Translations under genes and position numbers: made by a program
Part shown: piece by piece, positions 25,368 to 31,944 of the stretch
How positions within the stretch are numbered: position 1 is the stretch's first letter
How the letters are laid out: each line of letters starts with the position of its first letter
Origin: Streptomyces sp. Je 1-369
Lineage (GTDB): Bacteria; Actinomycetota; Actinomycetes; Streptomycetales; Streptomycetaceae
Reading direction: 5' to 3'
Length of the DNA stretch: 64,000 nucleotides
NCBI RefSeq assembly: GCF_026810505.1
Contig: NZ_CP101750.1
Span: 1,145,448 to 1,209,447, forward strand
The notes under the pieces: generated by a model
The model's input: only the letters and a program-made list of their open reading frames with translations
Databases searched by the model: none
Told to the model about the DNA's origin: nothing

Positions 25368-25678
25368 CCGTGGAGCCCACCCGTGTTGAGCAGCTCGTCG
25401 ACGACGAATGGAAGCCCGTCCACGGCATCACGAACGTCGTGATCTACGACGAGCAGCAGATCACCCGCATCACCGAACGCATCCACGAAGTCCAAGACGC
25501 CATGACCGCGCTCATGCACGCGTACGCGGAGGCCGCCCGCCCGCTCCTGGTCGAGGCGGCGCGAGCCTTCCAGACGCTGCACCAGGCGGGGCTCGTCGAG
25601 AACGACGGGAAGCCCACCAAGCGCAGGGACCGGCCCGCATGGCAGTCGCCGTACGGGCCCGCACAGAGGAGGAAATGA
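25364..25678 (+). CDS. Unknown helical early protein
   Basis: 104 aa from the GTG at 25364 (an alternative GTG is at 25370). VEQLVDDEWKPVHGITNVVIYDEQQITRITERIHEVQDAMTALM is amphipathic, with a basic C-terminus. Note that the 23894 gene also contains the string RVEQ(L/M)VDD, so the two may share an N-terminal element. Confidence 0.5.
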   Translation: MTVEPTRVEQLVDDEWKPVHGITNVVIYDEQQITRITERIHEVQDAMTALMHAYAEAARPLLVEAARAFQTLHQAGLVENDGKPTKRRDRPAWQSPYGPAQRRK

Positions 25679-25902
25679 CCATGACCGGACAGAACTTCGA
25701 CGACCTCGGCCGGGAGCTCAACCACCGCCCCGAGTACCACCGGCCCAAGTTCTACCGCTACCGCGTCGCCGACCGCGGCCTGCGCCTCACCCGCAACCAG
25801 TACGCCAACCAGTTCAGCAAGGCCACCATCGGCCTCGCACTCGTCGTTGGCCGACACGCGTACTGCGTGAAGTGGGCTAGCGCAGAGCTCAAGTTCCTCT
25901 GA
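25675..25902 (+). CDS. Small unknown protein closing the early operon
   Basis: 75 aa from the ATG at 25675. YHRPKFYRYRVADRGLRLTRNQYANQFSKATIGLALVVGRHAYCVKWASAELKFL has a beta-rich pattern. Followed by a hairpin, so it may be the last gene of this transcription unit. Confidence 0.5.
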   Translation: MTMTGQNFDDLGRELNHRPEYHRPKFYRYRVADRGLRLTRNQYANQFSKATIGLALVVGRHAYCVKWASAELKFL

Positions 25903-25916
25903 CCTGCCCCACGGCA

Positions 25917-25958
25917 AAGGGGCGCGCCCACGATCTCCCCAGACCAGGCACGCCCCTC
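25917..25958 (+). terminator. Weak terminator-like inverted repeat
   Basis: AGGGGCG and CGCCCCT arms flank about 27 nt after the 25675 gene. No U-run. May end or attenuate the early transcript. Confidence 0.35.
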
Positions 25959-26003
25959 AGGTGCTGATCACCGTACCTCCCGCGCACCACAGGAGCACCC
26001 ACG

Positions 26004-26717
26004 ATGACCACCACCGCCACACACCTCCGCACCATCGCCGTCCACTGGCACGACCTACACGAAGCCGCAGGCACCCCCGTCATCGCCGGAGCCTTCGGGC
26101 TCGGCCTTCGCGGCTACCTCGCCCGCCTCGACGACCTCGACGCCGACCGCGCCCTCATGGACGCCGCCCTCGCCCGCGCCGCAGAGCGCGCCGACTCCAA
26201 CCCCGAAGCCCTCGGTGAACGCCCGGTCCCGGTACGCCTGTCCGTGCTCGACACGATGCGCGCCGTCGAGGCCGCCCTCGTCGACTGCGCCGACCAGACC
26301 GCCGCCGTCGTACAGCGGTCCCCGATGGCGTACGCCCCGCGGGGATGGCCGGACGCCGACCGGGCACGCCGCGACCAGCTCGCGCGGGCGGACGCGCTCG
26401 ACCCGCGGCGGTGGCGGTACACGGGGTGCAGGACGGCGCCGTATGCCGCGCTGTGGCTGCTGGCGCGCGTGACGCGGGCGGCTGGCCCGTTCACGGCGCT
26501 TCCCGAGCGGGAGGAGCGGCGCATCGCGGTCGTCGCTGCGGGCGCGGCCGGGCGGGTGGAGCGGGCCCTCGACATCGCCGCGCAACGCCGCACGCTGGAG
26601 CAGCGGCACGATTGCGGCGGTGCAATCGATGTGCATGGTGGTGAAGGCCGGCAGCCGCTCGCGCACTGCACGGGATGCGGGCAGGTCTGGACGGAGGGCG
26701 GCGTGGTCGCGGCATGA
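26004..26717 (+). CDS. Unknown phage protein with C-terminal zinc-ribbon
   Basis: 237 aa. Helical body (LRTIAVHWHDLHEAAGTPVIAGAFGLGLRGYLARLDDLDADRALMDAALARA) and a C-terminal HDCGGAIDVHGGEGRQPLAHCTGCGQVWTE, whose C-x(n)-CxxC with His looks like a zinc ribbon. Similar-sized proteins occur in Streptomyces phages. Role unknown. Confidence 0.6.
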   Translation: MTTTATHLRTIAVHWHDLHEAAGTPVIAGAFGLGLRGYLARLDDLDADRALMDAALARAAERADSNPEALGERPVPVRLSVLDTMRAVEAALVDCADQTAAVVQRSPMAYAPRGWPDADRARRDQLARADALDPRRWRYTGCRTAPYAALWLLARVTRAAGPFTALPEREERRIAVVAAGAAGRVERALDIAAQRRTLEQRHDCGGAIDVHGGEGRQPLAHCTGCGQVWTEGGVVAA

Positions 26718-27253
26718 ATTCGTCTACGGCCGACCCGCTGCCCTGCAACACTCGGCCGATGACCAACTACCTGCGAGACGAAGACATGGAGCTGTACGCC
26801 CTCTTGGGTCTCATGGTCCGTGCAGCAGCTGACCTCGAGCTCCGGCTTCAACTCATCGCGGTACGCCTTTCCGAAAGCTCATACGCGCACCTCTGGGTCC
26901 ATGGCGCCGCAGCCTCAGCGGCAACAAAGCTGATCAAGGACCTGGCCAAGGCAAACCCCAACGTCACCGATGAGGAGTCCGCTGACTTGGTGCCGCTCCT
27001 CTCGCGTGTGGGACCACTGCTGGAGAGGCGACACGGTTACGTGCACGGAGCCTGGTCCGTGGACCAGAGCAATCCTGCTGAACCGTCATACCTGGCCATG
27101 CGCTATACCAAAGGTCAGGAGTCCCCGCGATTTGATCCCATCTCGAAGGACCACCTGGGGGACCTGACGACCAAATTGTCTGACCTTACGAGCGAGCTGA
27201 TGGGCTGGTTCGCCAGGTATCTGCGCAAGTGGCAGCAGTCTGACGGAACGTAG
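26714..27253 (+). CDS. HEPN-like cargo protein
   Basis: 179 aa from the ATG at 26714. An all-helical pattern, LYALLGLMVRAAADLELRLQLIAVRLSESSYAHLW, leads to LLERRHGYVHGAWS, which fits the R-x4-H motif of HEPN ribonucleases. Codon third positions are visibly less G/C-biased than in the surrounding early genes, suggesting separate acquisition. A defence, abortive-infection or regulatory RNase is possible. Family assignment rests on one motif and helical character. Confidence 0.5.
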   Translation: MNSSTADPLPCNTRPMTNYLRDEDMELYALLGLMVRAAADLELRLQLIAVRLSESSYAHLWVHGAAASAATKLIKDLAKANPNVTDEESADLVPLLSRVGPLLERRHGYVHGAWSVDQSNPAEPSYLAMRYTKGQESPRFDPISKDHLGDLTTKLSDLTSELMGWFARYLRKWQQSDGT

Positions 27254-27264
27254 CTCCACGGCCG

Positions 27265-27489
27265 TCATCCCGCTTTGCCCGCGTCGAGCACTACCAGAAG
27301 ACCGCCGATCGCCGCGTAGACGATCAAGCACCGCCCCCGCAGCACGGCGCCGGCCGCCGTCATCGGCCCGGCACCGTGCTCGCGCTCGTCGGCCACAGAG
27401 TCGATGAGCGCCAGCGTCTCCTCGTGCACGTCGTCCGGCATCGCGGACAGCGCCTCGTCGGCCGCACGCGTGAGCTCCACCCTGTGCAT
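27265..27489 (-). CDS. Possible RelE/ParE-like small protein
   Basis: 74 aa from the ATG at 27489. VELTRAADEALSAMPDDVHEETLALIDSV followed by LRGRCLIVYAAIGGLLVVLDAG has the two-helix then beta-strand layout of RelE/ParE toxins, but the family's basic catalytic residues are not evident. No antitoxin is adjacent, so an intact toxin-antitoxin pair is not supported. Convergent with the HEPN-like gene. Confidence 0.4.
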   Translation of the reverse strand: MHRVELTRAADEALSAMPDDVHEETLALIDSVADEREHGAGPMTAAGAVLRGRCLIVYAAIGGLLVVLDAGKAG

Positions 27490-27571
27490 AACGCCCCCCC
27501 TTGTGATCCACAGGAGCAGCACGCTACGGCGATCACCAACTCCCCACGCGAGCCTGTGGATAACCGTCACA

Positions 27572-28099
27572 ATGCGCGACATGGATGCAGGAGACGTGGC
27601 ATTGGTGGGAGCTGTGGCAGCAGTACTGGGTGCCGCTGTCGGCGCTGGTGGCGCCGTAGGGGCAGCTGCGGTGACCGGACGCAAGCAAGCGCAGTCGCAA
27701 CACAATCACTGGCGAAGGCAAGTCCGCAGAGATGCCTATGCAGCTCACCTGGTCGCAGTTTCTGCGGCGATATCCGCTCTAGATTCAGCCCAGAAGTGCT
27801 ACGCCGGCGCAGCCAGCGCAGCCAGCGCAGATCTTCAGCAGGCTCTAAACGTGGTCGACGAGCATCTGGTGACCGCCCGGTCATCAGGCGTCGTGATCTT
27901 CTTGGAAGGTCCTCAGTTCGTGGCTTCCGCAGCCAGCAACATTGTGCAGGAGCTATACAAATGGAGTTGGCGCTTGGCCGGGAAGCTTGATCCCGACAGC
28001 CACGCCCCTCAGACGGATCAGATCCGTACAGCACGACAACACACCTTGACCGCCCTGGAGGCCTTTCGGGCCGCAGCAGTACAAGCCACGCAGGGATAG
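27572..28099 (+). CDS. Membrane-anchored helical protein
   Basis: 175 aa (ATG at 27572 or 27581). A single hydrophobic N-terminal span (VALVGAVAAVLGAAVGAGGAVGAAAV) precedes HWRRQVRRDAYAAHLVAVSAAI and a long helical cytoplasmic part. The build matches a second protein at 30219-30692. Both recall short Streptomyces plasmid/phage proteins with one span and a helical tail. Less G/C-biased than its neighbours. Confidence 0.55.
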   Translation: MRDMDAGDVALVGAVAAVLGAAVGAGGAVGAAAVTGRKQAQSQHNHWRRQVRRDAYAAHLVAVSAAISALDSAQKCYAGAASAASADLQQALNVVDEHLVTARSSGVVIFLEGPQFVASAASNIVQELYKWSWRLAGKLDPDSHAPQTDQIRTARQHTLTALEAFRAAAVQATQG

Positions 28100-28107
28100 C
28101 GCCTGAT

Positions 28108-28317
28108 CTACGCCGCTTCGTAGTGGTGCGCCCGCCCGCCCCGCCACAGCACCCATGTCGAGTCGTCGAGCAGGCTCTCTGCGTCTGGAAGGCCCGCGCG
28201 GCGTAGGAACTCCAACAGGTCCCGGTCGTCGTGCGCGAGGCCGACGATCTGCCCGTGCACGGTCACCCGTCGGCCGCCACTACCCTGCGGCGGGTGGACG
28301 ACTATCGGAGCGCTCAT
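28108..28317 (-). CDS. Small unknown protein
   Basis: 69 aa from the ATG at 28317. RRVTVHGQIVGLAHDDRDLLEFLRRAGLPDAESLLDDSTWVLWRGGRAHHYEA looks like a compact alpha/beta domain and is a type often seen in Streptomyces genomes. It lies in the cargo region on the minus strand. Confidence 0.55.
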   Translation of the reverse strand: MSAPIVVHPPQGSGGRRVTVHGQIVGLAHDDRDLLEFLRRAGLPDAESLLDDSTWVLWRGGRAHHYEAA

Positions 28318-28340
28318 GACTCCAGGGTGCGACGGGCCCG

Positions 28341-28682
28341 TCAGTCCAGCACGCCGAGCGCGGTGTCCGGCCTGCAGTGCGTGCACGCCCGGATCCCGTC
28401 CGCGAGCGCCCGCCGCGCCTCGTCCCGCGTCACTGGTCCGCGCCGCTTTCCCGCCGCGTGACAGTCGCCGCGGTGCACCTCGATGGGCGGGCTGCCCTGC
28501 CCGATTCCGAGCTCGACGATCCAGTCGGGGACCGGCGGCCGCGCCTGCTCGCCGCGGGCCCGCTCGGCTTCGCGTCGTTCCTCGTCGGAGATCCACTTGC
28601 GCGTGCGCGCGAGGTCCCGCTCCTGTACGCGCTCCAGGAAGCGCAGTAGGTCGAGGCGGGTAAGCGGAATCGGATCGTTCAC
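28341..28682 (-). CDS. DUF6233 family protein
   Basis: 113 aa from the GTG at 28682. The C-terminal signature is clear: PDWIVELGIGQGSPPIEVHRGDCHAAGKRRGPVTRDEARRALADGIRACTHCRPDTALGVLD. DUF6233 proteins are frequent in Streptomyces. Two Cys (ACTHC) plus an upstream DCH may bind zinc. Function unknown. Confidence 0.8.
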   Translation of the reverse strand: MNDPIPLTRLDLLRFLERVQERDLARTRKWISDEERREAERARGEQARPPVPDWIVELGIGQGSPPIEVHRGDCHAAGKRRGPVTRDEARRALADGIRACTHCRPDTALGVLD

Positions 28683-28744
28683 ATGTTCGAGTCTAGCGAG
28701 GGCGCAGCCTACCGTCGCGAGCACACCCGCGAGAGGATCCCCCC

Positions 28745-28972
28745 ATGGCGAGCGTCGAGATCACCATCCACGGACAGATCACCCACGGCCACGACTACGC
28801 CGAGGTGGACTGCCCCACCTGCAGCGCCACGCACTCCCACCTGATCCGCGGAGACCTCGACGACGACACCGCGCCCGTGACGCTCACCTGCGTCAACGGG
28901 CACGACGTCCCGATCCCCCACGACATCGACGCGCGGGAGCTCCTGTTCACCGTGGCCATGCGCTCCGAGTAG
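28745..28972 (+). CDS. Small zinc-ribbon-like protein
   Basis: 75 aa. AEVDCPTCSATHSHLIRGDLDDD then VTLTCVNGHDVPIP: two Cys knuckles (CxxC, CxxxH). It begins directly after the divergent DUF6233 gene. Likely metal binding, role unknown. Confidence 0.6.
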   Translation: MASVEITIHGQITHGHDYAEVDCPTCSATHSHLIRGDLDDDTAPVTLTCVNGHDVPIPHDIDARELLFTVAMRSE

Positions 28973-28979
28973 CCGCGCC

Positions 28980-29219
28980 CTACTCGACCGGGTCCTCGTC
29001 GGCATGGCGCACGGCCTTCTTCGCGGCCATCTCGACCTCGTGCCGCGGCTGCCCAGTCTCCGTGGCGTGCGCTGTGACCGCCGCCTGGAATGCCTCGGCT
29101 GCGGCGGCCCACGCGCGCCACTGCTCCGCGTATCCCTCGCCGTCGAGGCCCGCGAGCCGTGCGCGTGCCTCTTCGGAGGATCGTTCCAGCATGATCAGTT
29201 CATCGGTGATGTCGGCCAC
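28980..29219 (-). CDS. Small helical protein
   Basis: 79 aa. MADITDELIMLERSSEEARARLAGLDGEGYAEQWRAWAAAAEAFQAAVTAHAT is an amphipathic helical hairpin of a kind common in Streptomyces genomes. Convergent with the zinc-ribbon gene. Function unknown. Confidence 0.55.
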   Translation of the reverse strand: MADITDELIMLERSSEEARARLAGLDGEGYAEQWRAWAAAAEAFQAAVTAHATETGQPRHEVEMAAKKAVRHADEDPVE

Positions 29220-29307
29220 GAGCGGATCTTAGACGCGGCTCACGCCGATCTGACTTACCGCTCGCGCGGGTGACACGAACGGCATACGCGGCACGTCGGC
29301 CCATCCT

Positions 29308-29316
29308 GGCTAGCTA
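29308..29316. promoter_or_regulatory. Isolated copy of the immunity-region repeat upstream of the HNH nuclease gene
   Basis: GGCTAGCTA matches the element at 8925-8933 exactly and lies 38 bp before the nuclease start. It contains the rare CTAG. It could be a repressor site acting in the lysogen. Confidence 0.35.
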
Positions 29317-29353
29317 CGAAGAACGCGACCATTCGCGCTCTTCGAGGAGACCC

Positions 29354-30022
29354 GTGCCCGCCATCACCCGCGCCGCCGTCCTGCTCGCCGCCGTCGCCAG
29401 CCTCACCATCCCCACCGCCGCCCCCGCTCAGGCCGCTGAGCCGGGCAAGACGGTCGAGCGGCCCCTCCGGTCCGCCCTCAAAGCCCTCCACGTCAAGGAG
29501 GAGGACCGCACCGGCTACCAGCGGACCTCGTTCAAGCACTGGGTCGACGCCGACAAGGACGGCTGCTCGACCCGCAACGAAGTGCTGCTCGACGAAGCGG
29601 TCACCGCCCCCGAGCGCGGTGCGAAGTGCAAGCTCTCCGGAGGCCGCTGGTACTCCGCCTACGATGACCAGTACGTTGAGGGACCTTCCAAGATCGATAT
29701 TGACCATCGGGTACCGCTCGCGGAGGCCTGGGATTCCGGGGCCAAGGGCTGGACTGCGGCCGAGCGCCAGGCCTACGCCAACGACCTCGGTGACGAGCGG
29801 GCGCTGATCGCCGTCACGGCGAAGTCCAACCGGTCCAAGGCCGACAAGGACCCCGCCACGTGGATGCCGCCGGCCGATGGCAACCGCTGCGAGTACGTGA
29901 GCCAGTGGATCGCCATCAAGACCCGATGGAAGCTCGCCATCGACCCGAGCGAGGAAGCCGCCCTCGCCGAGAACGCGACGCGGTGCCCGAACGTACCGGT
30001 CAAGGCGCAGCTCGCCCGGTAG
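29354..30022 (+). CDS. Secreted HNH-family nuclease
   Basis: 222 aa from the GTG at 29354, with an in-frame GAGGAG Shine-Dalgarno. A signal peptide (residues 1-28, ITRAAVLLAAVASLTIPTAA then APAQAAEP) directs export. The mature protein has KIDIDHRVPLAEAWDSG, the D-H catalytic pair of the HNH/GmrSD-C-type domain, followed by ERQAYANDLGDERALIAVTAKSNRSKADKDPATWMPP (the N and downstream catalytic/metal residues). Four Cys could form disulfides. Extracellular DNase activity by lysogenic conversion is the likely role. An alternative is nutrient scavenging. Confidence 0.85.
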   Translation: MPAITRAAVLLAAVASLTIPTAAPAQAAEPGKTVERPLRSALKALHVKEEDRTGYQRTSFKHWVDADKDGCSTRNEVLLDEAVTAPERGAKCKLSGGRWYSAYDDQYVEGPSKIDIDHRVPLAEAWDSGAKGWTAAERQAYANDLGDERALIAVTAKSNRSKADKDPATWMPPADGNRCEYVSQWIAIKTRWKLAIDPSEEAALAENATRCPNVPVKAQLAR

Positions 30023-30038
30023 CCGAACCACAGCAAGG

Positions 30039-30070
30039 AGCCCCTGCCTTGACCCGCGAGACAGGGGCTT
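30039..30070 (+). terminator. Terminator after the HNH nuclease gene
   Basis: AGCCCCTG (30039-30046) pairs with CAGGGGCT (30062-30069) around a 15-nt loop, 17 bp after the stop codon. Confidence 0.5.
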
Positions 30071-30082
30071 CGATGCACGCGG

Positions 30083-30166
30083 CTACGGCCGCCACTCCTC
30101 GCGGTAGCCGGGCCGGTCGGCGTACGGCTCGGCGAGATCATTGACGACCGGCTCCAGCACCAGGAG
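30083..30166 (-). pseudogene. 3' remnant of a DUF6221-type gene
   Basis: Minus-strand frame ends LLVLEPVVNDLAEPYADRPGYREEWRP and stop. DUF6221 proteins characteristically end LPYADHPDYREEWRP. No start codon or N-terminal domain is present, so only the last 25-30 codons survive. Confidence 0.5.
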
Positions 30167-30218
30167 TGCCACGCGGGCCGGTCGGCAAGACAGCCCGGAA
30201 GCGCGGCAGGCACATAGA

Positions 30219-30692
30219 TCAGCTAAGAGTCCTGGCGGCATCACGCAGCGCAGTGTGCGCGTCCCGACTCCGCTCCCGGCCCACAGCAAGAGCATCTTCG
30301 ACCTCATCGCTGAACCGACCGTCTCGCACGTTCCCCAGGGAAATGTCACCGAGGTCGATGGCCGACCACGCGGCCTCAACCGCGATGGCAGCCAGGCCTG
30401 CGTCAGCCGTGGTGAGCGCCATGCGGTCGAAAGCCTGCGTGACGGCCGAGCGCGCTCGATACAGATCGACCCGCGCCTCCCTGCCGACAGGGACGCCGTC
30501 ACGCAGGTCGGCGACCTGAATCCAGTACTGCTGGCGGTACTCCAGGGCCGCGGCGAGCAGCTGCGCGGTGGCGTCCAGGACTCGCTGCCTCTGCTCGGCG
30601 GCGCGGGCGCGGCGGTCCGTCCAGTGTGCGGTGAGGCTGGCCAAGGCGGCTCCGCCGAGCGTGCCGAGTACGGCGATCAGGGTGGACCACAT
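30219..30692 (-). CDS. Single-span membrane protein with helical tail (KilB-like appearance)
   Basis: 157 aa from the ATG at 30692. MWSTLIAVLGTLGGAALASLTAHWTDRRARAAEQRQRVLDATAQLLAAALEYRQQYWIQ: one N-terminal membrane span, then basic and helical sequence. This resembles Streptomyces proteins annotated as KilB, but that name is from memory of the pattern only. Same architecture as the 27572 gene. Confidence 0.55.
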   Translation of the reverse strand: MWSTLIAVLGTLGGAALASLTAHWTDRRARAAEQRQRVLDATAQLLAAALEYRQQYWIQVADLRDGVPVGREARVDLYRARSAVTQAFDRMALTTADAGLAAIAVEAAWSAIDLGDISLGNVRDGRFSDEVEDALAVGRERSRDAHTALRDAARTLS

Positions 30693-30744
30693 TGATGCTC
30701 CCCTTCGGTGAGCTCTTCGCACCGCCGCGCGAGATCATCCACCG

Positions 30745-31041
30745 CTACGCCTCCGCGTCACTCTTCTTCGGCCGCGTCGTCCCGGACCCCTTGTAACCCC
30801 GGAACACCGCCTGCACCGTACTGAGCTTGATGCTGAGGCGTGCCGCGATCTGCCGGTACGAGAGCTCCTCCTCGGCAGCCAGGTGACGAATCAGTTCATC
30901 CCGCTCACGCGACCACTCCTTGTTGCGCTCAGCCTGGGTCGCCATCACCTGGCTCTTCACCCTGACCCGCTGCTCCAAGTCCGCGATCTGCTCGACCGCG
31001 TCAAGGGCGTCCGACACGCGGCGTACCTCCTCGTCGCTCAT
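30745..31041 (-). CDS. HTH regulator (sigma-region-4-like)
   Basis: 98 aa from the ATG at 31041. Helical N-terminal half, then ERDELIRHLAAEEELSYRQIAARLSIKLSTVQAVFRGYKGSG, a good HTH with the LSYRQIAARLxIKLSTVQ pattern. It faces the membrane-gene block across an intergenic region with a perfect 21-bp inverted repeat, so it probably regulates itself and that block. Confidence 0.7.
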   Translation of the reverse strand: MSDEEVRRVSDALDAVEQIADLEQRVRVKSQVMATQAERNKEWSRERDELIRHLAAEEELSYRQIAARLSIKLSTVQAVFRGYKGSGTTRPKKSDAEA

Positions 31042-31077
31042 CCCGGCCCTTTCATTTCGGCGGGCCGCTTGCGCCGC

Positions 31078-31098
31078 ACTGTAGGGGACCCCTACAGT
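31078..31098. promoter_or_regulatory. 21-bp inverted repeat operator between divergent units
   Basis: Arms ACTGTAGGGG and CCCCTACAGT are perfect, separated by one A. The repeat lies 36 bp upstream of the HTH gene and 107 bp before the first gene of the membrane block. A related GTAGGGG-containing inverted repeat occurs at 61002-61048. Confidence 0.65.
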
Positions 31099-31130
31099 CC
31101 TGGGCAAGCAGCACGGCTGCTGTGCAAAAC

Positions 31131-31169
31131 GGCCCCGGCCGGAGTTCGCACCTCCGTATGGCCGGGGCC
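31131..31169 (+). promoter_or_regulatory. 5' leader hairpin of the membrane-gene block
   Basis: GGCCCCGGCC (31131-31140) and GGCCGGGGCC (31160-31169) form a perfect 10-bp stem whose 19-nt loop contains a GGAG/CTCC mini-stem. It ends 36 bp before the first start codon. It could be a terminator, an attenuator or an RNA-stability element. Confidence 0.45.
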
Positions 31170-31205
31170 GGACCCACCCACAACGCGAGAAGGAGCAGGT
31201 CCGCC

Positions 31206-31472
31206 ATGGAGCGTACCGATCACTCCACCCCACAGCCCAGCCTCGGCACCGTCCTCAACCTCGACAGCTACGGCAGCACCTGGGGAACCAGCACGCTGCA
31301 GGAGACCGAGGCCGACATCGCCGAGGCCCGCGCGGCCGGCACCGCCATCGACGAGTGGACCATCGCCGACCGCGACGACCAGCCGCTCCGCATCGTCCGC
31401 CTCGCCGACCCGACGTTCCTCGACACCATCCACGTCATCCCCGCCCAGGTGTCCACGGCGGTGCCCGCATGA
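31206..31472 (+). CDS. Small unknown protein, first gene of membrane block
   Basis: 88 aa from the ATG at 31206 (GAAGGAG Shine-Dalgarno). PSLGTVLNLDSYGSTWGTSTLQETEADIAEARAAGTAIDEWTIADRDDQPLRIVRLADPTF; beta-rich C-terminal half. Coupled to the next gene. Confidence 0.55.
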   Translation: MERTDHSTPQPSLGTVLNLDSYGSTWGTSTLQETEADIAEARAAGTAIDEWTIADRDDQPLRIVRLADPTFLDTIHVIPAQVSTAVPA

Positions 31473-31777
31473 ACACACAGCCCGCCGCACCTGACCCCGT
31501 CGACGTAGCCCTCCGCGTCCTCCTCGAGCAGCCCACCTACGCGGCACAGACCGCCCTCGCCGCGGCAGAGCTCCTCGACGCGGACGCCACCGCGCCCATG
31601 ACTTACCTGCACTGCGAGCACGTCATCGACACCGCAGCCCAGACGGTCCTCGGTCATCTGCCCGATGTGGTCAGCCGCGAGAGCCTCGACCGGCTGTACG
31701 CCGCGCTGCCGTCCATCGATGGCGTGACCCGTGGCGAGTACGCGCTCCGCTTCCGCGCAGCTGCCCGGGGGCTGTGA
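31469..31777 (+). CDS. Unknown helical protein
   Basis: 102 aa from the ATG at 31469. PVDVALRVLLEQPTYAAQTALAAAELLDA and HVIDTAAQTVLGHLPDVVSRESLDRLYAALPSIDGVTRGEYALRFRAAARGL are typical of small helical proteins in actinomycete mobile elements. Ends TGATG. Confidence 0.55.
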   Translation: MNTQPAAPDPVDVALRVLLEQPTYAAQTALAAAELLDADATAPMTYLHCEHVIDTAAQTVLGHLPDVVSRESLDRLYAALPSIDGVTRGEYALRFRAAARGL

Positions 31778-31944
31778 TGAGCGAGCCCATCGTCACCGAC
31801 CCGCAGGCCTCCGTCGCCGAGCTCCTCCAGCGCGCCGCCGACGACTACGCCGAGGCGCAGGCCCGGCGCGAGCAGCAGTCCGGCGAGGACCGCGTGCACG
31901 GCTGCGAGCCGGACGGCTCCGAAGGAAGCCACTGTGACTCTTGA
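31777..31944 (+). CDS. Very small unknown protein (55 aa)
   Basis: ATG at 31777 overlaps the previous stop and the TGA at 31942-31944 overlaps the next GTG start at 31934. Acidic and helical N-terminus (VAELLQRAADDYAEAQARREQQ), then VHGCEPDGSEGSHCDS with two Cys. Confidence 0.5.
   Translation: MSEPIVTDPQASVAELLQRAADDYAEAQARREQQSGEDRVHGCEPDGSEGSHCDS

Noticed and set aside
27265..27489. Complete toxin-antitoxin system
   Set aside because: Only a weak ParE/RelE-like protein is visible, with no adjacent antitoxin and no clear catalytic residues.
29873..30502. Plus- and minus-strand ORFs overlapping the HNH gene and the KilB-like gene
   Set aside because: They conflict with well-supported genes and have Arg/Pro/Ser-rich shadow composition. 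Only the DUF6221-like tail at 30083-30166 is kept, as a remnant.
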